This document shows, in pieces, positions 43,101 to 52,593 of a DNA stretch of 64,000 bases. This stretch comes from Burkholderiales bacterium (GTDB taxonomy: Bacteria; Pseudomonadota; Gammaproteobacteria; Burkholderiales; SG8-41). Position numbers and translations under genes: made by a program. Location of the stretch: positions 1,098,915 through 1,162,914 of the forward strand of contig DATAJS010000010.1 of NCBI GenBank assembly GCA_036262035.1, given 5' to 3'. The notes under the pieces were generated by a model, which saw only the letters and a list, made by a program, of their open reading frames with translations, did not search any database and was not told the origin of the DNA. Numbering within the stretch: the stretch's first letter is position 1; each line of letters starts with the position of its first letter.

Positions 43101-43281
43101 CGTAGCGCTGGACGACGTCCTCGATGAGCTTCCGAACGCCGCGCGAGAGCGCGAGCCCGTCCGACGGATCCAGCGCGCTCCAGATGCGGGTCGACTCGAC
43201 GATGTCGCATTTGAGGATGGTCGCGTGGCGCAACTCCGCGTCGGCGGCGCCTCCCAGCGCGTCCATGGATTTTTCTGTCAT
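40132..43281 (-). CDS. Class III cyclase / AAA ATPase / TPR regulator
   Basis: 1049 residues. Residues ~15-195 are a nucleotidyl cyclase domain with both metal Asp residues (LKCDIVESTRIWS, RWEGDGALVPFG) and an Asn-Arg pair in IAINVAERL, so it may be active. Next comes a STAND/AAA-type ATPase: VGRSTELDTLEACWAKA, Walker A VGPAGIGKSSLAKA near 240 and Walker B-like MIASCEDLHWADD near 365. Residues ~620-1049 are TPR-like helical repeats. Known: such proteins act as signal-responsive scaffolds or regulators. It converges on the five-gene operon with 16 bases between them. Confidence 0.88.
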   Translation of the reverse strand: MTEKSMDALGGAADAELRHATILKCDIVESTRIWSALDPSDGLALSRGVRKLIEDVVQRYGARIARWEGDGALVPFGYPDAREDAPEIAVRAGLELARAVRGLRVADVRLEFRVGIASGPVAIDHLTQSLEGIAINVAERLKSFGEPGWVVIDDATKHLAARFFDYEDLGTREAKGFGQGLHAWCAARETPIASRFVAQRFDVARQSIVGRSTELDTLEACWAKARAGAGQIVELVGPAGIGKSSLAKAAIDSALEIGATAIQIDCMPSTGNTPLYPVGVLLRRLAGIETGTPSVERDQLARTLLLRLLAEDDVPRALDMLSPLLGIEAAPAPGQSPDDLREATIDTICRMLRALAAQGPMIASCEDLHWADDTTATLVQRIAQQIGGLPAVLIVTTRPERERDLAQNLSADHTRIVLEALPPDEAADLVRSAAHGADLGEEVVQAIVSRCEGVPLVLQQLTRSAVESESGGALGRALNPTGGAVPATLQLVVESRLERFRSQRAVIQAASVLGREFSVGLLQTMLSEHFVDLSPTLDLLGQHGLFAPRSSPASDRARFTHAMIRDAVYQTLLRDDRRRLHSRAADILTAAYQGTSDASPDVLAHHLCEAARFVEAVRIRLEASSDTASRGAYVETQGHCESALALVEHVQDAAERQHLEFRLLVQLGVALTGRHGYSAPIVEQTYRQAREVCGHSAEAAMLYPIMRGLTALNLVRGNLPTGHELSLQSMEIADKSGRPEFRIDAMSVHCYAAMYYRDVPECRSWIERTLDLYRREGGDTLHYPVPNDAGLAALAILPTIEWLLGNPDAADRAILQGLSHVEHLGRDFDKAYQHAWIAGLRFTQRRYQESVEHAQICVAISQKNGFGEWYVTGLLVERLAQACIAPAPEALQQAADTMTELARQGVGLNASWYLWGLARGHRLAGNTAVAQHLIEEALRRAEASGDFRMHPELLILKAELEPDDAAALPLLKRAMSIADEHGAVANALRAAAILVTRFAPRDDTAPLAQATSDALDGHAACPEGPWMHERLAVFRRALAAIAAAVPEGA

Positions 43282-43563
43282 CGAGCCTCCATCGTCTCAT
43301 CGGACAGCTCGGCGGCAGCCCGGCCGTCTTAGTCGGATCGTGCACGATTGTTGCGACGTATTATGTCCCGCACGGCGGGAAGTTTTCTACCGGGGCGCTT
43401 TCAAGGCCTGTCGGGACGCCGCAGGCGTCAGGACTCCCGTATTCCCAGACACTTATCGGCGCTGTACCCGCGCGGTACACCGGCGTGCGCGATGGTGCCG
43501 TAGCGCGCGGTACAATGCGCCGTTTTTCGAAGCGGCGCCCCCGGTGCGCCTCTCAAGGATTCC
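43282..43563. other. Leader region between the cyclase regulator and parE
   Basis: 282 bases without a gene. A TACAAT at 43511-43516 is the only -10-like box near parE, without a good -35. A small hairpin GACGCC-GCA-GGCGTC lies at 43415-43429. Confidence 0.35.
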
Positions 43564-45525
43564 ATGGCAGCAAAGAAATACGACGAAAGCTCGGTCAGAA
43601 AGCTCCGCGGCATCGAGCCCGTGCAGCGCCTGCCGGGCATGTATACCCGCACCACCGATCCCACCCACATCATCCAGGAAGCGATCGACAACGCGGCCGA
43701 CGAGGCTTTCGGCGGTCACGCGAAGCAGATCGACGTGACCGTCCACCGCGACGGCTCGGTGACCGTCGCCGACGACGGTCGCGGCATCCCGGTCGGCCTG
43801 CACCCCGAGGAGAAGATCCCGACGGTTCAGCTCGTCTTCACCGAGCTGCACGCCGGCGCGAAGTTCTCCAAGACCGAGGCCGACGCGGCCTACAAGTTCT
43901 CCGGCGGTCTGCACGGCGTCGGCGTGTCGGTGACCAACGCGCTCGCCGACCGCTTCGAAGTCGAGGTGAAACGCGAAGGCGCGCTCCACCGCATCGTGTT
44001 CGTCAACGGTGCGGTCGCGGAGAAGCTGAAGAAAGTGAAGACGGTGGGTCCGCGAGACACGGGCACGTCGCTTCGCATCTGGCCGAACAAGAAGTATTTC
44101 GACTCGCCCAAGGTCTCGATGCCCGACCTCGAGCGCATCGTGCGCTCCAAGGCGGTGCTGCTCCCCGGCGTGCAGGTCACGCTCAACATCGAGACGGCGA
44201 AAGAGACCGAGACGAAGCGGTGGAACTACCCGGACGGGATGAAAGGCTATCTCGCGGAGCTCCTCGCCGAAGCGCAGTCCGTGGCGCCGATCTTCGACGG
44301 CGAGAAGTACGTCACCGAGGCGAACGGCTTCGCGGTCGGCGAAGGCGCGGGCTGGGCGTTCGCGTTCGTCGAGGAGAGCAAAGGCTACGGCGAGTCGTAT
44401 GCCAACCTGATCCCGACGCCGGCGGGAGGCACGCACGAAGCGGGCTTGCGCGACGGCGTGTTCGCGGCGGTGCAGGCATTCGCCGAGCATCACGGCATGA
44501 TGCCGCGCGGCATCAAGCTGGTCGCCGACGACGTGTGGTCGCGCACCGTGTACTTCCTCTCCGCGAAAGTGCTCGAGCCGCAGTTCCACGGCCAGACCAA
44601 AGAGAAGCTCTCCAACCGCGACGCGCTCAAGCTCGTCTCCAGCATGGTTCGCGATCCGTTCGAGCTGTGGCTGAACAGCCACGTCGATTGGGGCAAGAAG
44701 ATCGCCGAGCTCGTGATCAAGCAGGCGGTCGAGCGCTCGCGCTCGGTGCAGAAGGTCGAGCGCAAGAAGTCCTCCAGCGTGGTGATACTCCCCGAGAAAC
44801 TCACCGACTGCGAATCGACGAGCATCGACGAGAACGAGCTTTTCCTGGTGGAAGGTGACTCGGCGGGCGGTTCGGCCAAGCAGGCGCGCGACAAGCGCTA
44901 CCAGGCGATCTACAAGATGCGCGGCAAGGCGCTGAACTCGTGGGAAGTGAAGCGCGAGCTCCTGTTCTCCAACGCCGAGATCCACGACATCGCGGTCGCG
45001 GTCGGCGTCGATCCGCACGGCCCCGAGGACAATCCCGATCTTTCGGGGCTGCGCTACGGCAAGATCGCTTCGATGACCGACGCGGACGTCGACGGCGCGC
45101 ACATCTCGGTGCTGCTGCTCACGCTCTTCTATCGCCATTTCCCGAAGCTGATCGAGAACGGCCACATCTACGTCGCGAGCCCGCCGCTCTACAAGATCGA
45201 CATCCCCGCGCTGGGCAAGCGCCAGCGCAAGATGGTCTACGCCCTCGACGAGGAGGAGCGCAAGTCGATCCTCGATCGCGCGCGCGACGACGGCGTGAGG
45301 ATGGAATCGATCAAGATCCAGCGCTTCAAGGGCCTCGGCGAGATGAATCCCGAGCAGCTCTGGGACACCACGCTGTGCCCCGATACGCGGCGGCTCCTGC
45401 AGGTGCGGATCGAAGATCGCGAAGCGACTTACGCGATCTTCAACATGCTCATGAGCAAGCGCGAGGCGGACAAGCGCTGCGCGTGGATGGAAGAAAAAGG
45501 CGACACCGTCGAGGCTGACGTGTAG
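43564..45525 (+). CDS. parE: DNA topoisomerase IV subunit B
   Basis: 653 residues, normal for ParE. GHKL ATPase with [16 protein letters not shown] near residue 40 and [13 protein letters not shown], the [14 protein letters not shown] lid, the Toprim domain starting [17 protein letters not shown] near residue 430 and the metal pair TDADVDGAH. The ParE-type end [17 protein letters not shown] is present. With ParC it decatenates replicated chromosomes. parC follows after 31 bases. ParE rather than GyrB by its short length and its parC neighbour. Confidence 0.96.
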   Translation: MAAKKYDESSVRKLRGIEPVQRLPGMYTRTTDPTHIIQEAIDNAADEAFGGHAKQIDVTVHRDGSVTVADDGRGIPVGLHPEEKIPTVQLVFTELHAGAKFSKTEADAAYKFSGGLHGVGVSVTNALADRFEVEVKREGALHRIVFVNGAVAEKLKKVKTVGPRDTGTSLRIWPNKKYFDSPKVSMPDLERIVRSKAVLLPGVQVTLNIETAKETETKRWNYPDGMKGYLAELLAEAQSVAPIFDGEKYVTEANGFAVGEGAGWAFAFVEESKGYGESYANLIPTPAGGTHEAGLRDGVFAAVQAFAEHHGMMPRGIKLVADDVWSRTVYFLSAKVLEPQFHGQTKEKLSNRDALKLVSSMVRDPFELWLNSHVDWGKKIAELVIKQAVERSRSVQKVERKKSSSVVILPEKLTDCESTSIDENELFLVEGDSAGGSAKQARDKRYQAIYKMRGKALNSWEVKRELLFSNAEIHDIAVAVGVDPHGPEDNPDLSGLRYGKIASMTDADVDGAHISVLLLTLFYRHFPKLIENGHIYVASPPLYKIDIPALGKRQRKMVYALDEEERKSILDRARDDGVRMESIKIQRFKGLGEMNPEQLWDTTLCPDTRRLLQVRIEDREATYAIFNMLMSKREADKRCAWMEEKGDTVEADV

Positions 45526-45556
45526 CGCAGGCGCCTCGCCTGCAGCAGAGACATTC

Positions 45557-47935
45557 ATGGATACCAAGACCCGAAGCTCCAAGCCCGACGACGACCTGTC
45601 GGGCGACCTTTTCGCCGAAGCCGGCAGCGGCGGCGGCAGCACCGGCCTGCCGCCGGCGCCGCCCGCGACGGGCGGCGACGACTACATCGACATGGCCGCG
45701 TTCGCCGAGCGCAGCTATCTCACCTATGCGATGAGCGTGGTGCGCGGCCGCGCGATCCCGAACGTCGAAGACGGCCAGAAGCCGGTCCAGCGCCGCATCC
45801 TCTACGCGATGCACGAGCTGGGACTGCGCGCCGGCGTGCAGCACACCAAGTCGGCGCGCATCGTCGGTGAAGTGCTCGGTAAGTACCATCCGCACGGTGA
45901 CGCATCGACGTACGACGCGCTGGTGCGCATGGCGCAGGATTTTTCGCTGCGCTATCCGCTCATCGACGGCCAGGGCAACTTCGGCACCGCCGACGGCGAT
46001 TCGGCCGCGGCGTATCGATACACCGAGGCGCGTCTCACCCCGATCGCCGACCTGCTGCTCTCGGAGATCGACCAGGACACGGTCGACTTCCTGCCCAACT
46101 ACGACGGCCGGCTGCATGAGCCCGAGCTTCTGCCCGCCCGCCTGCCGATGCTGCTGCTCAACGGCGCATCGGGCGTGGCGGTCGGCATGGCGTGCGAGCT
46201 CCCGCCGCACAACATGCGCGAGGTCGCCGAAGCGGCGATCCAGGTGCTGAGGCATCCGAACACCAAGCCCGAAGCGCTGATGGACATCATGAAAGGCCCC
46301 GACTTCCCGGGCGGCGGCCAGATCATCAGCCCGCGCCAGGCGATCGTCGACGCGTACACGTCGGGCCGCGGGAGCTTGCGCGCGCGCGCACGCTGGAAAG
46401 TCGAGAACCTCGCGCGCGGCCAGTGGCAGGTCGTGGTCTACGAGCTGCCGCCCAGCACCTCGGCCAAGCGCGTGATGAGCGAGATCGAGGAGCTCACCAA
46501 TCCCAAGCCCAAGGAGAAGGGCGGCAAGATCAACGCGACGCAGGCGAACCTGAAGCAGCTCATCATGGGCGCGCTCGAGAAGGTCAACGACGAGTCGGGC
46601 AAGGAAGACAAGGTGCGGCTGGTGCTCGAGCCGCGCTCGTCGCGCCAGGATCCCGACGAGTTCATGCGACTCCTTCTCGCGCACACCAGCCTCGAGGAGA
46701 ACTTCTCGGTCAACCTGGTGGTGCTCGGCCTCGACGGCCGGCCGGGGCGCAAGAACGTCCGCGAGATCCTCGACGAGTGGGTGCGGTTCCGCGTCTCCAC
46801 CGTCACCCGCAGGACGAAGTTCAGGCTCGGCCAGGTCGAGAAGAGGATCCACATCCTCGAAGGCCGGATCATCGTCTTCCTCAACATCGACAAGGTGATC
46901 AAGGTCATCCGCGAGTCGGACGAGCCCAGGCCCGAGCTGATGAAGCGCTTCAACCTGACCGAGGTGCAGGCGGAGGACATCCTCGAGATACGGCTTCGCC
47001 AGCTCGCTCGTCTCGAAGGCATCAAGATCGAGCAGGAGCTCAAGGAGCTCAAGGGCGAGCGCAAGGAGCTCAAGGCGCTGCTCGCCGACGAAGGCGAGAT
47101 GAAGAAGCTGGTCACCAGGGAGATCCGCGAGGACGCCAGGAAATACGGCGACGAGCGCCGCACCCTGATCGAGGAAGCGAGCCGTGCCGCCTTCGAGCGC
47201 CAGGTCGTCGACGAACCGCTCACCATCATCGTCTCGCGCAACGGCTGGGTGCGCTCGCGCCAGGGCCACGGCCTCGACCTCACCGGCGTCACGTACAAGA
47301 CCGGCGACGCCGAATACGCGATCGTCGAGACGCGTTCGGTCAACTTCATCGCCGCGATCGATTCGACGGGACGCGCCTTCAGCGTGCAGGCGTCCGACAT
47401 CCCGGGCGGCAAGGGCGACGGCGTGCCGTTCACGTCGCTGATCGAGCTCGCACCCGGCGCGCGCCTCGCGCACATCGTCGATGCCGCTCCGGGCAAGCGC
47501 TACCTCGTCGCCAACTCCGGCGGTTACGGCTTCGTCACCAAGTCCGAGGAGCTGCTGTCGCGCGTGCGCGCCGGCAAGACCTTCATGACCCTCCAGGAAG
47601 GCGAGGAAGTGCTGCGCCCGGCGCAGATGACCAAGGACTCCGAGATGGCGGTCACGCTCTCCGAGCACGGCCGCATGCTGCTCTTCAAGGTCGAGGAGCT
47701 CAAAGAGCTCGCGCGCGGCCGCGGCATCACGCTGATGAGCCTCGACGACAGGGAGAAGATGACCGCGGTCGGCTTCTCCGGCGGCAAGTCGGTGACGGTC
47801 GTCGGCAAGTCGAAGTCGGGCGCGGACAAGACGGTGCGCGTCTCGGGCGAAGACCTCGAGAAGCACGTCGTCCATCGCGCGCGCAAAGGCTGTCTCCTGC
47901 CGGGCAAGATCGTGCCGGAGGCAGTGAAAGCGTAA
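45557..47935 (+). CDS. parC: DNA topoisomerase IV subunit A
   Basis: 792 residues. The winged-helix/tower core has the quinolone-determining segment [20 protein letters not shown], and the active Tyr lies in [18 protein letters not shown] Gly/Pro-rich 40-residue N-terminal extension precedes it. The C-terminal ~250 residues carry only a reduced beta-pinwheel (blades such as [17 protein letters not shown]). At the positions equal to E. coli Ser80 and Glu84 it has Ala and Asp. It forms the A2B2 enzyme with ParE. Confidence 0.95.
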   Translation: MDTKTRSSKPDDDLSGDLFAEAGSGGGSTGLPPAPPATGGDDYIDMAAFAERSYLTYAMSVVRGRAIPNVEDGQKPVQRRILYAMHELGLRAGVQHTKSARIVGEVLGKYHPHGDASTYDALVRMAQDFSLRYPLIDGQGNFGTADGDSAAAYRYTEARLTPIADLLLSEIDQDTVDFLPNYDGRLHEPELLPARLPMLLLNGASGVAVGMACELPPHNMREVAEAAIQVLRHPNTKPEALMDIMKGPDFPGGGQIISPRQAIVDAYTSGRGSLRARARWKVENLARGQWQVVVYELPPSTSAKRVMSEIEELTNPKPKEKGGKINATQANLKQLIMGALEKVNDESGKEDKVRLVLEPRSSRQDPDEFMRLLLAHTSLEENFSVNLVVLGLDGRPGRKNVREILDEWVRFRVSTVTRRTKFRLGQVEKRIHILEGRIIVFLNIDKVIKVIRESDEPRPELMKRFNLTEVQAEDILEIRLRQLARLEGIKIEQELKELKGERKELKALLADEGEMKKLVTREIREDARKYGDERRTLIEEASRAAFERQVVDEPLTIIVSRNGWVRSRQGHGLDLTGVTYKTGDAEYAIVETRSVNFIAAIDSTGRAFSVQASDIPGGKGDGVPFTSLIELAPGARLAHIVDAAPGKRYLVANSGGYGFVTKSEELLSRVRAGKTFMTLQEGEEVLRPAQMTKDSEMAVTLSEHGRMLLFKVEELKELARGRGITLMSLDDREKMTAVGFSGGKSVTVVGKSKSGADKTVRVSGEDLEKHVVHRARKGCLLPGKIVPEAVKA

Positions 47936-47972
47936 CGCCGCGGGGGCGGCTCCCGCGGCCGCCTCCGACGGA

Positions 47973-49136
47973 TCAGCTTTGCGGCGCCTGGACCATGCCT
48001 GCGCCGTAGTCGTGCGCGTCGTATTCCTCGGGAATGCCTCTCGTCGTGCACGAGTCGATGACGGCGTTGCGCAAGGTCTCGGCGTCGAGGCGGTCTTCCT
48101 TCCTGAGCTTTTCGGCCCACAGCGCCGCGACGCCGGCGACGTGCGGCGTTGCGGTGCTCGTGCCGTTTCGCCTGCGCCACCGCTCGGGCATGGGTGTGGC
48201 GGACCAGATATCGGCGCCCGGACCCGATACGTTCGCGTCGGTATTCGAGCTGTGCCATGACGCTAACACGTTATCGCGGAAGCTGAGAGCGGACACCGCT
48301 AGTACATTCCTGGCTGCCGCAGGCAGATTCACCGCAGCCTCCCAGTCCTCGTCCGCCTCTCGCAGGCTGTCGTTTCCCGCTGCGGCTATGAGAACGCAGG
48401 GCTCGATCTGCCGGGCCAGTTGCTCGAAGAAACGCAGCGTATCGCGGTAACCGATCAGCGCTTTCGACAGCGCAATGGCCGGAGGCATGTTCGCCGCGAG
48501 ATCCGTCATCATCCCGTCCAATAGGCGGATGTCCAGGGACAGAGAAATCACATGCGCGCCTTGGGCGGCAGCCCACGCAATGGCTTTCGCCATGCGCGCC
48601 GGAGCGAGCTCCACGTCATCCGCGATGATTTTGCCGATCAGAACTTTCTCGATGTCTCGCGCAACGCCGATGCGCCTGCCGTCGACGTCCTGGCCGAAGA
48701 GCACGCCCGCGCAGTGCGTGCCGTGTCCGGCGATTCGTCCCGTTCCGGTGTCTCCGTTTCCTTTGCCCGTGAAGTCTTGTTGAACGATCCGGTCCTTGAT
48801 GTCGTGGAACGCCGGGTGATCGATATCGATGCCGCTGTCCAGAATCGCGACGGTGACGCCCTTGCCGGTGAACGGAGACGTGTCGGCTCCGACCGCTTTG
48901 ACGCCCCATTGCATACCCTGCGGCGGTCCTTCGGATGCGGCTTGCGTGGACGCCGGGCTCGGCACGGTGGGAGCGCCTGACGCGGCCGGTGCGAGCGCCA
49001 GCACGCTCGGATCGTTCTGCAATTCGCGCTTTTCCTTGCGATCGAGCCCTTTCACCTCGAGCGTGGGCGTCGGAGGGTGGGCCCGGGGTGCCCCAGTATG
49101 TGGGGCCCTGCGCAGGATCACATGTTCTTTCTTCAT
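47973..49136 (-). CDS. Subtilisin-like (S8) serine peptidase
   Basis: 387 residues. Catalytic triad readable as Asp100 (VAILDSGIDIDHPAF), His138 (GHGTHCAGVLFG) and Ser327 (GTSTATPHVAGVAAL, with Thr instead of the usual Met). The oxyanion Asn is in IAAAGNDS. There is no signal peptide; the N-terminal 75 residues are Pro/Ala-rich without a recognisable inhibitor prodomain, so it may be cytoplasmic or exported another way. AGGGAACCG precedes the ATG. Single gene. Confidence 0.88.
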   Translation of the reverse strand: MKKEHVILRRAPHTGAPRAHPPTPTLEVKGLDRKEKRELQNDPSVLALAPAASGAPTVPSPASTQAASEGPPQGMQWGVKAVGADTSPFTGKGVTVAILDSGIDIDHPAFHDIKDRIVQQDFTGKGNGDTGTGRIAGHGTHCAGVLFGQDVDGRRIGVARDIEKVLIGKIIADDVELAPARMAKAIAWAAAQGAHVISLSLDIRLLDGMMTDLAANMPPAIALSKALIGYRDTLRFFEQLARQIEPCVLIAAAGNDSLREADEDWEAAVNLPAAARNVLAVSALSFRDNVLASWHSSNTDANVSGPGADIWSATPMPERWRRRNGTSTATPHVAGVAALWAEKLRKEDRLDAETLRNAVIDSCTTRGIPEEYDAHDYGAGMVQAPQS

Positions 49137-49350
49137 CGGTTCCCTTTCTTCGATCAGAGCGCAAGACGGCTGGCGACCTCGCCATCATTGCACGACCGAC
49201 GCGGAGTAACGCTGTCGATCGGTGCTATGGCCGATGCGATCTCGAGCTCGAAACGTTGTCAGCCATTCACCGATTGACGCGGTTCGCCGGTGTGCATATA
49301 AAACCTCAACGAAAAAGCAGCGCCGGACGCTCTTCACGAGGAGGTGCTCC

Positions 49351-50310
49351 ATGAAAGCGCACACGCTCCTGCCGTTGTTGCTCGCGGCCGTCACCCCGAC
49401 GGTCGCACTCGCCGCCGAGTACCCGTCGCGGCCCATCCGCATCGTCGTGCCTTTCACCGCCGGCAGCGCGAGCGACCTGCTCGCGCGCATGATCGGGCCG
49501 AAGCTCACCGAGGCGTGGGGACAGCAGGTCGTCGTCGACAATCGACCGAGCGCGGGCGGCACGGTCGCCGGACAGATCGTGGCGGGCTCGGCGCCCGACG
49601 GTCACACCCTGATGATCACCTCGTCGGCGTTCGCGGGCGCCGCCGCGCTCTACGACAAGCTGCCTTACGACCCGGTGAAGGACTTTTCCGGGATCACGCA
49701 GGTGGCGGCGACGTACCTCGTGCTCGTCGCGGGAACGGGCGGTCCCAGGTCGGTGAAGGATCTCATCGCGATGGCGCGCGAGAAGCCGGGGCGGATCAAC
49801 TACGGCTCCTCGGGGATCGGCAGCGGCACCCATTACGGCGGCGAGCTCTTCAAGCTCGCGGCGAAGATCGACCTCGTGCACGTGCCCTATCGCGGCGTGC
49901 CCGAGGCGCTGACCGACACCATGAGCGGTCGCATACAGGTCGCGATGTCGCCCACGCTCATCGCCGCGCCGCTGATCCGCAGCGGCCGGCTGGTCGCGCT
50001 CGGCGTGACCGCGTCGCAGCGCCTCGGCGTCCTCCCCGACGTGCCGACGATCGCGGAAGCGGCGCTGCCGGGCTTCGTCTACGAAGGCTGGTTCGGCGCG
50101 CTGTGTCCTTCGCGCACCCCGCGCGCGACGGTCGCGAAGCTCAACCGCGAGATCGGCCGCGTGATGACGCTGCCGGAGAACCAGGAGCGCATCGCGCGCG
50201 AAGGCTCGGTCGCGCGCGTGTCGACGCCGGAGGAATTCGAAAAGCTCGTGCGCGGAGAGATCGTCATGCGCACCAAAGTGTTCAAGGCCGCGGGCGCCAA
50301 GCCCGAATGA
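49351..50310 (+). CDS. Bug/TctC-family periplasmic solute-binding protein
   Basis: 319 residues after GAGGAGGTGCTCC; signal peptide ends TVALAAE. Blocks: YPSRPIRIVVPFTAGSASD (TAGS in place of PPGG), VDNRPSAGGTVAG, APDGHTLMIT and HVPYRGVPEALTDTMSG. It ends KVFKAAGAKPE. Isolated; an in-frame start at 49222 would add a non-signal leader and is rejected. Confidence 0.87.
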   Translation: MKAHTLLPLLLAAVTPTVALAAEYPSRPIRIVVPFTAGSASDLLARMIGPKLTEAWGQQVVVDNRPSAGGTVAGQIVAGSAPDGHTLMITSSAFAGAAALYDKLPYDPVKDFSGITQVAATYLVLVAGTGGPRSVKDLIAMAREKPGRINYGSSGIGSGTHYGGELFKLAAKIDLVHVPYRGVPEALTDTMSGRIQVAMSPTLIAAPLIRSGRLVALGVTASQRLGVLPDVPTIAEAALPGFVYEGWFGALCPSRTPRATVAKLNREIGRVMTLPENQERIAREGSVARVSTPEEFEKLVRGEIVMRTKVFKAAGAKPE

Positions 50311-50342
50311 ACGAGGAGCGGCGACGACGGGGGAGGTGAATC

Positions 50343-51758
50343 GTGCTGAAGAACCCGCGGCAGGAGGGACAGCAGGCCGACGCGACCGTATCCCAGGACA
50401 GCGCGGGGACGCGCAAGGATCGCCGCAAGACCGACAAGCGCGGTTGCAGCGAATGGAAGTCGATGAAGGACTGGGTGTGCGAGCGCCCGTGGCCCGTCGT
50501 GCTGTTCGGTCTGCTGTTCGGCATCGCGTGGATCGGCTGGGCGACCGACGCGTGCAGCGATCACGGCATTCCCGAGATCCTGCTGCCGCTGCTGATGCTG
50601 GCGTGGGTCGGCGCGCTGTTCGCGTGGTTCATCGTGTGCTTCGCCGGCGACGCATACCTCAACCGCCTGCGCGCGATCGAGTTCGCGTACTTCTTCATGG
50701 TCCTGTCGTTCTGCCTCGTCGGCGTGATGATCACCGACATGGGGAAGGCGCGGAAATTCGGCGTGGTCGAAGGCTGCATCGAGAACCTCGCGCCGAACAA
50801 CGTCTCGCTCATCCAGTGCGATTACCCGATACGCGCGCCGTGGCGCATCGTGGACGCGGCGAAGAAGGACAAGGAGAAGAGCGTCGCCGCACCCGCCGAG
50901 GCCGACACCGCAACGGCTGTGCAGACCCCCGCGCCGGCCCAGGCCGCCGCCCGGGATGCCGCCAAGGCCAAGTCGGGCATCGAGAGCAACGGCATGCCCA
51001 CGATCGACGAGCTGAAGGACTACTACGCGGCGAACAGGAACTACCACTACCTGCTCAACATCGGCGGCAGGCTGACGCCGCTCGAGCAGGCGCGCTACGA
51101 GGAGATCAAGCTCGGCGGAAACAACAAGCGCGCGCAGTGCAACGCGCCGGTCTATGCGGTGCGCGGCGGTCTGCCGGTGCCGGTGTATTTCATCGTGCTC
51201 GCCCTCATCGGCGGCGCGATCAGCCTCGCCAAGAACGTGCCGGTGATCCACAAGCGCTCCGACGAAGCGTGGCAGGGCACGGTCACCGAGCCGCGGCTCG
51301 CGCCGGGTGAAGTGCGCGAGCTCCTGCTCTTCCAGGTCCTGCAGTTCGTGTCGGCGCCGCTCCTCGCGGTCGCGGCGTATCACACCATCAAGCCCGATTC
51401 CTTCGGCACGACCGTCGCGCTCGGTTTTCTGGTCGGCTTCGCGTCCGACCAGATCCTCGCGTCGATCCGCGGCATGATCAAGAGTCAGCCGCTCGGCAGC
51501 GCCATGCAGACCCCGCTCGCCGGCAGCATCAAGGGCGCGGTGACGCAGGGCGACAAGCCGGTGCAGAACGCGACGGTCGTGCTCCTGAGCACGACGCTCA
51601 ACGCGAAGACCGACGACAAGGGCGGTTTCCTGCTGACGGCGGTGCCCACCAAGAGCGATCCGTACACCCTGCGCGTCACCGCTGCGGACAAGAGCAAGGA
51701 GGTGCCGGTGACGGTGAAGGACCCGGCGCAGGTGACGGTCCAGATCGCGCTCGCCTGA
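50343..51758 (+). CDS. Membrane protein with C-terminal carboxypeptidase-regulatory-like domain
   Basis: 471 residues. A charged N-terminus (KDRRKTDKRG) precedes three or four membrane helices in the first 130 residues (PVVLFGLLFGIAWIGWA, LLMLAWVGALFAWFIV, FAYFFMVLSFCLVGVM), then a periplasmic or cytoplasmic Ala-rich linker, two to three more helices (PVYFIVLALIGGAISL, LLAVAAYHTIK, VALGFLVGFASDQIL), and a beta-sandwich domain (GSIKGAVTQGDKPVQNATVV, DDKGGFLLTAVP). GTG start. Function unknown. Ten bases before the next gene. Confidence 0.72.
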   Translation: MLKNPRQEGQQADATVSQDSAGTRKDRRKTDKRGCSEWKSMKDWVCERPWPVVLFGLLFGIAWIGWATDACSDHGIPEILLPLLMLAWVGALFAWFIVCFAGDAYLNRLRAIEFAYFFMVLSFCLVGVMITDMGKARKFGVVEGCIENLAPNNVSLIQCDYPIRAPWRIVDAAKKDKEKSVAAPAEADTATAVQTPAPAQAAARDAAKAKSGIESNGMPTIDELKDYYAANRNYHYLLNIGGRLTPLEQARYEEIKLGGNNKRAQCNAPVYAVRGGLPVPVYFIVLALIGGAISLAKNVPVIHKRSDEAWQGTVTEPRLAPGEVRELLLFQVLQFVSAPLLAVAAYHTIKPDSFGTTVALGFLVGFASDQILASIRGMIKSQPLGSAMQTPLAGSIKGAVTQGDKPVQNATVVLLSTTLNAKTDDKGGFLLTAVPTKSDPYTLRVTAADKSKEVPVTVKDPAQVTVQIALA

Positions 51759-51767
51759 GGGCGTCCG

Positions 51768-52583
51768 ATGCCGTTCTCGCCGAGCTCGCCGGTGTTCGAG
51801 TTGCTGCGTGCGGAAACGACCGAGGGCGGCCTGTCGGACGGTCAGTTGCGCGATCTCGTCGCGTACGTCGAGCGCTCGCCGATCCTCGAACGGCGCCTGA
51901 CGGGTTTCGAGCGCGTCGGGGGACGCATCGTCTACAACACCGACGAAGTGAACTGCTACTGGCTCGACCGCTCGACCGAGCCGCCGGGGCCGCCGACGAT
52001 CTACCTCGCGGCGTCTTTTCTCGAGACCGCCGACATCGCCGGGATGGTGCAGATCGTCGCGCACGAGCTGTCGCACTTCGAGACCGACGCGGGCACCGCC
52101 GGAGGCTTCAACCCCAACGCCATGGTGAACAAGGATGTCGCGGCCGCTGCGGGGTGCCGCGACGAAGCGCGCGCGTATGCGCTCGAGTACCTCGTCCAGC
52201 AGGAGATCAACCGCACCCAGCCGCGCGTGGACTGGATGGCGCGAGGGCAGGAAGCGGCGATCAGGAGCGGCCTCGACACGCTGCCCGCGGACGAGCACGA
52301 CGAGATCCGCAGGCTCGATGCGGCGACCCGGACCACGATCGCATGGGCCGCGAACTGGACCGGCGCGGATCCGAAAGCCGGCGGCTATTTCCAGTTCTAT
52401 CAGAACGAATGGCTCAGGACGAACCCGCCCGGCGGCACTGCCGCCGCGAGCAAGGTCGAGCTCGTCTGCGATGCGAGCGGCAACATCGTCAAGCTCGAAT
52501 ACGTCGCGGGCGCGGAGGGCGCGCGCATCGTCATCCTCGATCCCGCGGTCGGCGGGTTCACTCCGGGGACGCGGCTCGCGTAA
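51768..52583 (+). CDS. HExxH-containing protein, 271 aa
   Basis: No signal peptide. QIVAHELSHFETDAG near residue 98 provides a zinc-peptidase-like HExxH; a later RDEARAYALEYL, with Glu after about 35 residues, could be the third ligand. The C-terminus has short repeats reminiscent of YD/RHS-type ends (VELVCDASGNIVKLEYVAG). Immediate neighbour of the membrane protein and of an amidohydrolase, so the three may be an operon. Peptidase activity is inferred only from the motif. Confidence 0.62.
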   Translation: MPFSPSSPVFELLRAETTEGGLSDGQLRDLVAYVERSPILERRLTGFERVGGRIVYNTDEVNCYWLDRSTEPPGPPTIYLAASFLETADIAGMVQIVAHELSHFETDAGTAGGFNPNAMVNKDVAAAAGCRDEARAYALEYLVQQEINRTQPRVDWMARGQEAAIRSGLDTLPADEHDEIRRLDAATRTTIAWAANWTGADPKAGGYFQFYQNEWLRTNPPGGTAAASKVELVCDASGNIVKLEYVAGAEGARIVILDPAVGGFTPGTRLA

Positions 52584-52593
52584 GCTTGCGCTC

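Noticed and set aside
43511-43516. TACAAT as the parE promoter
   Set aside because: No -35 element at 16-18 bases; noted only as a possible weak -10.
45887-45945. ParC residues as acquired drug resistance
   Set aside because: Position varies naturally among betaproteobacteria; no evidence of selection in this sequence.
45449-47875. Minus-strand frame opposite parC
   Set aside because: Antisense shadow of a conserved gene; no ribosome-binding site or family motifs.
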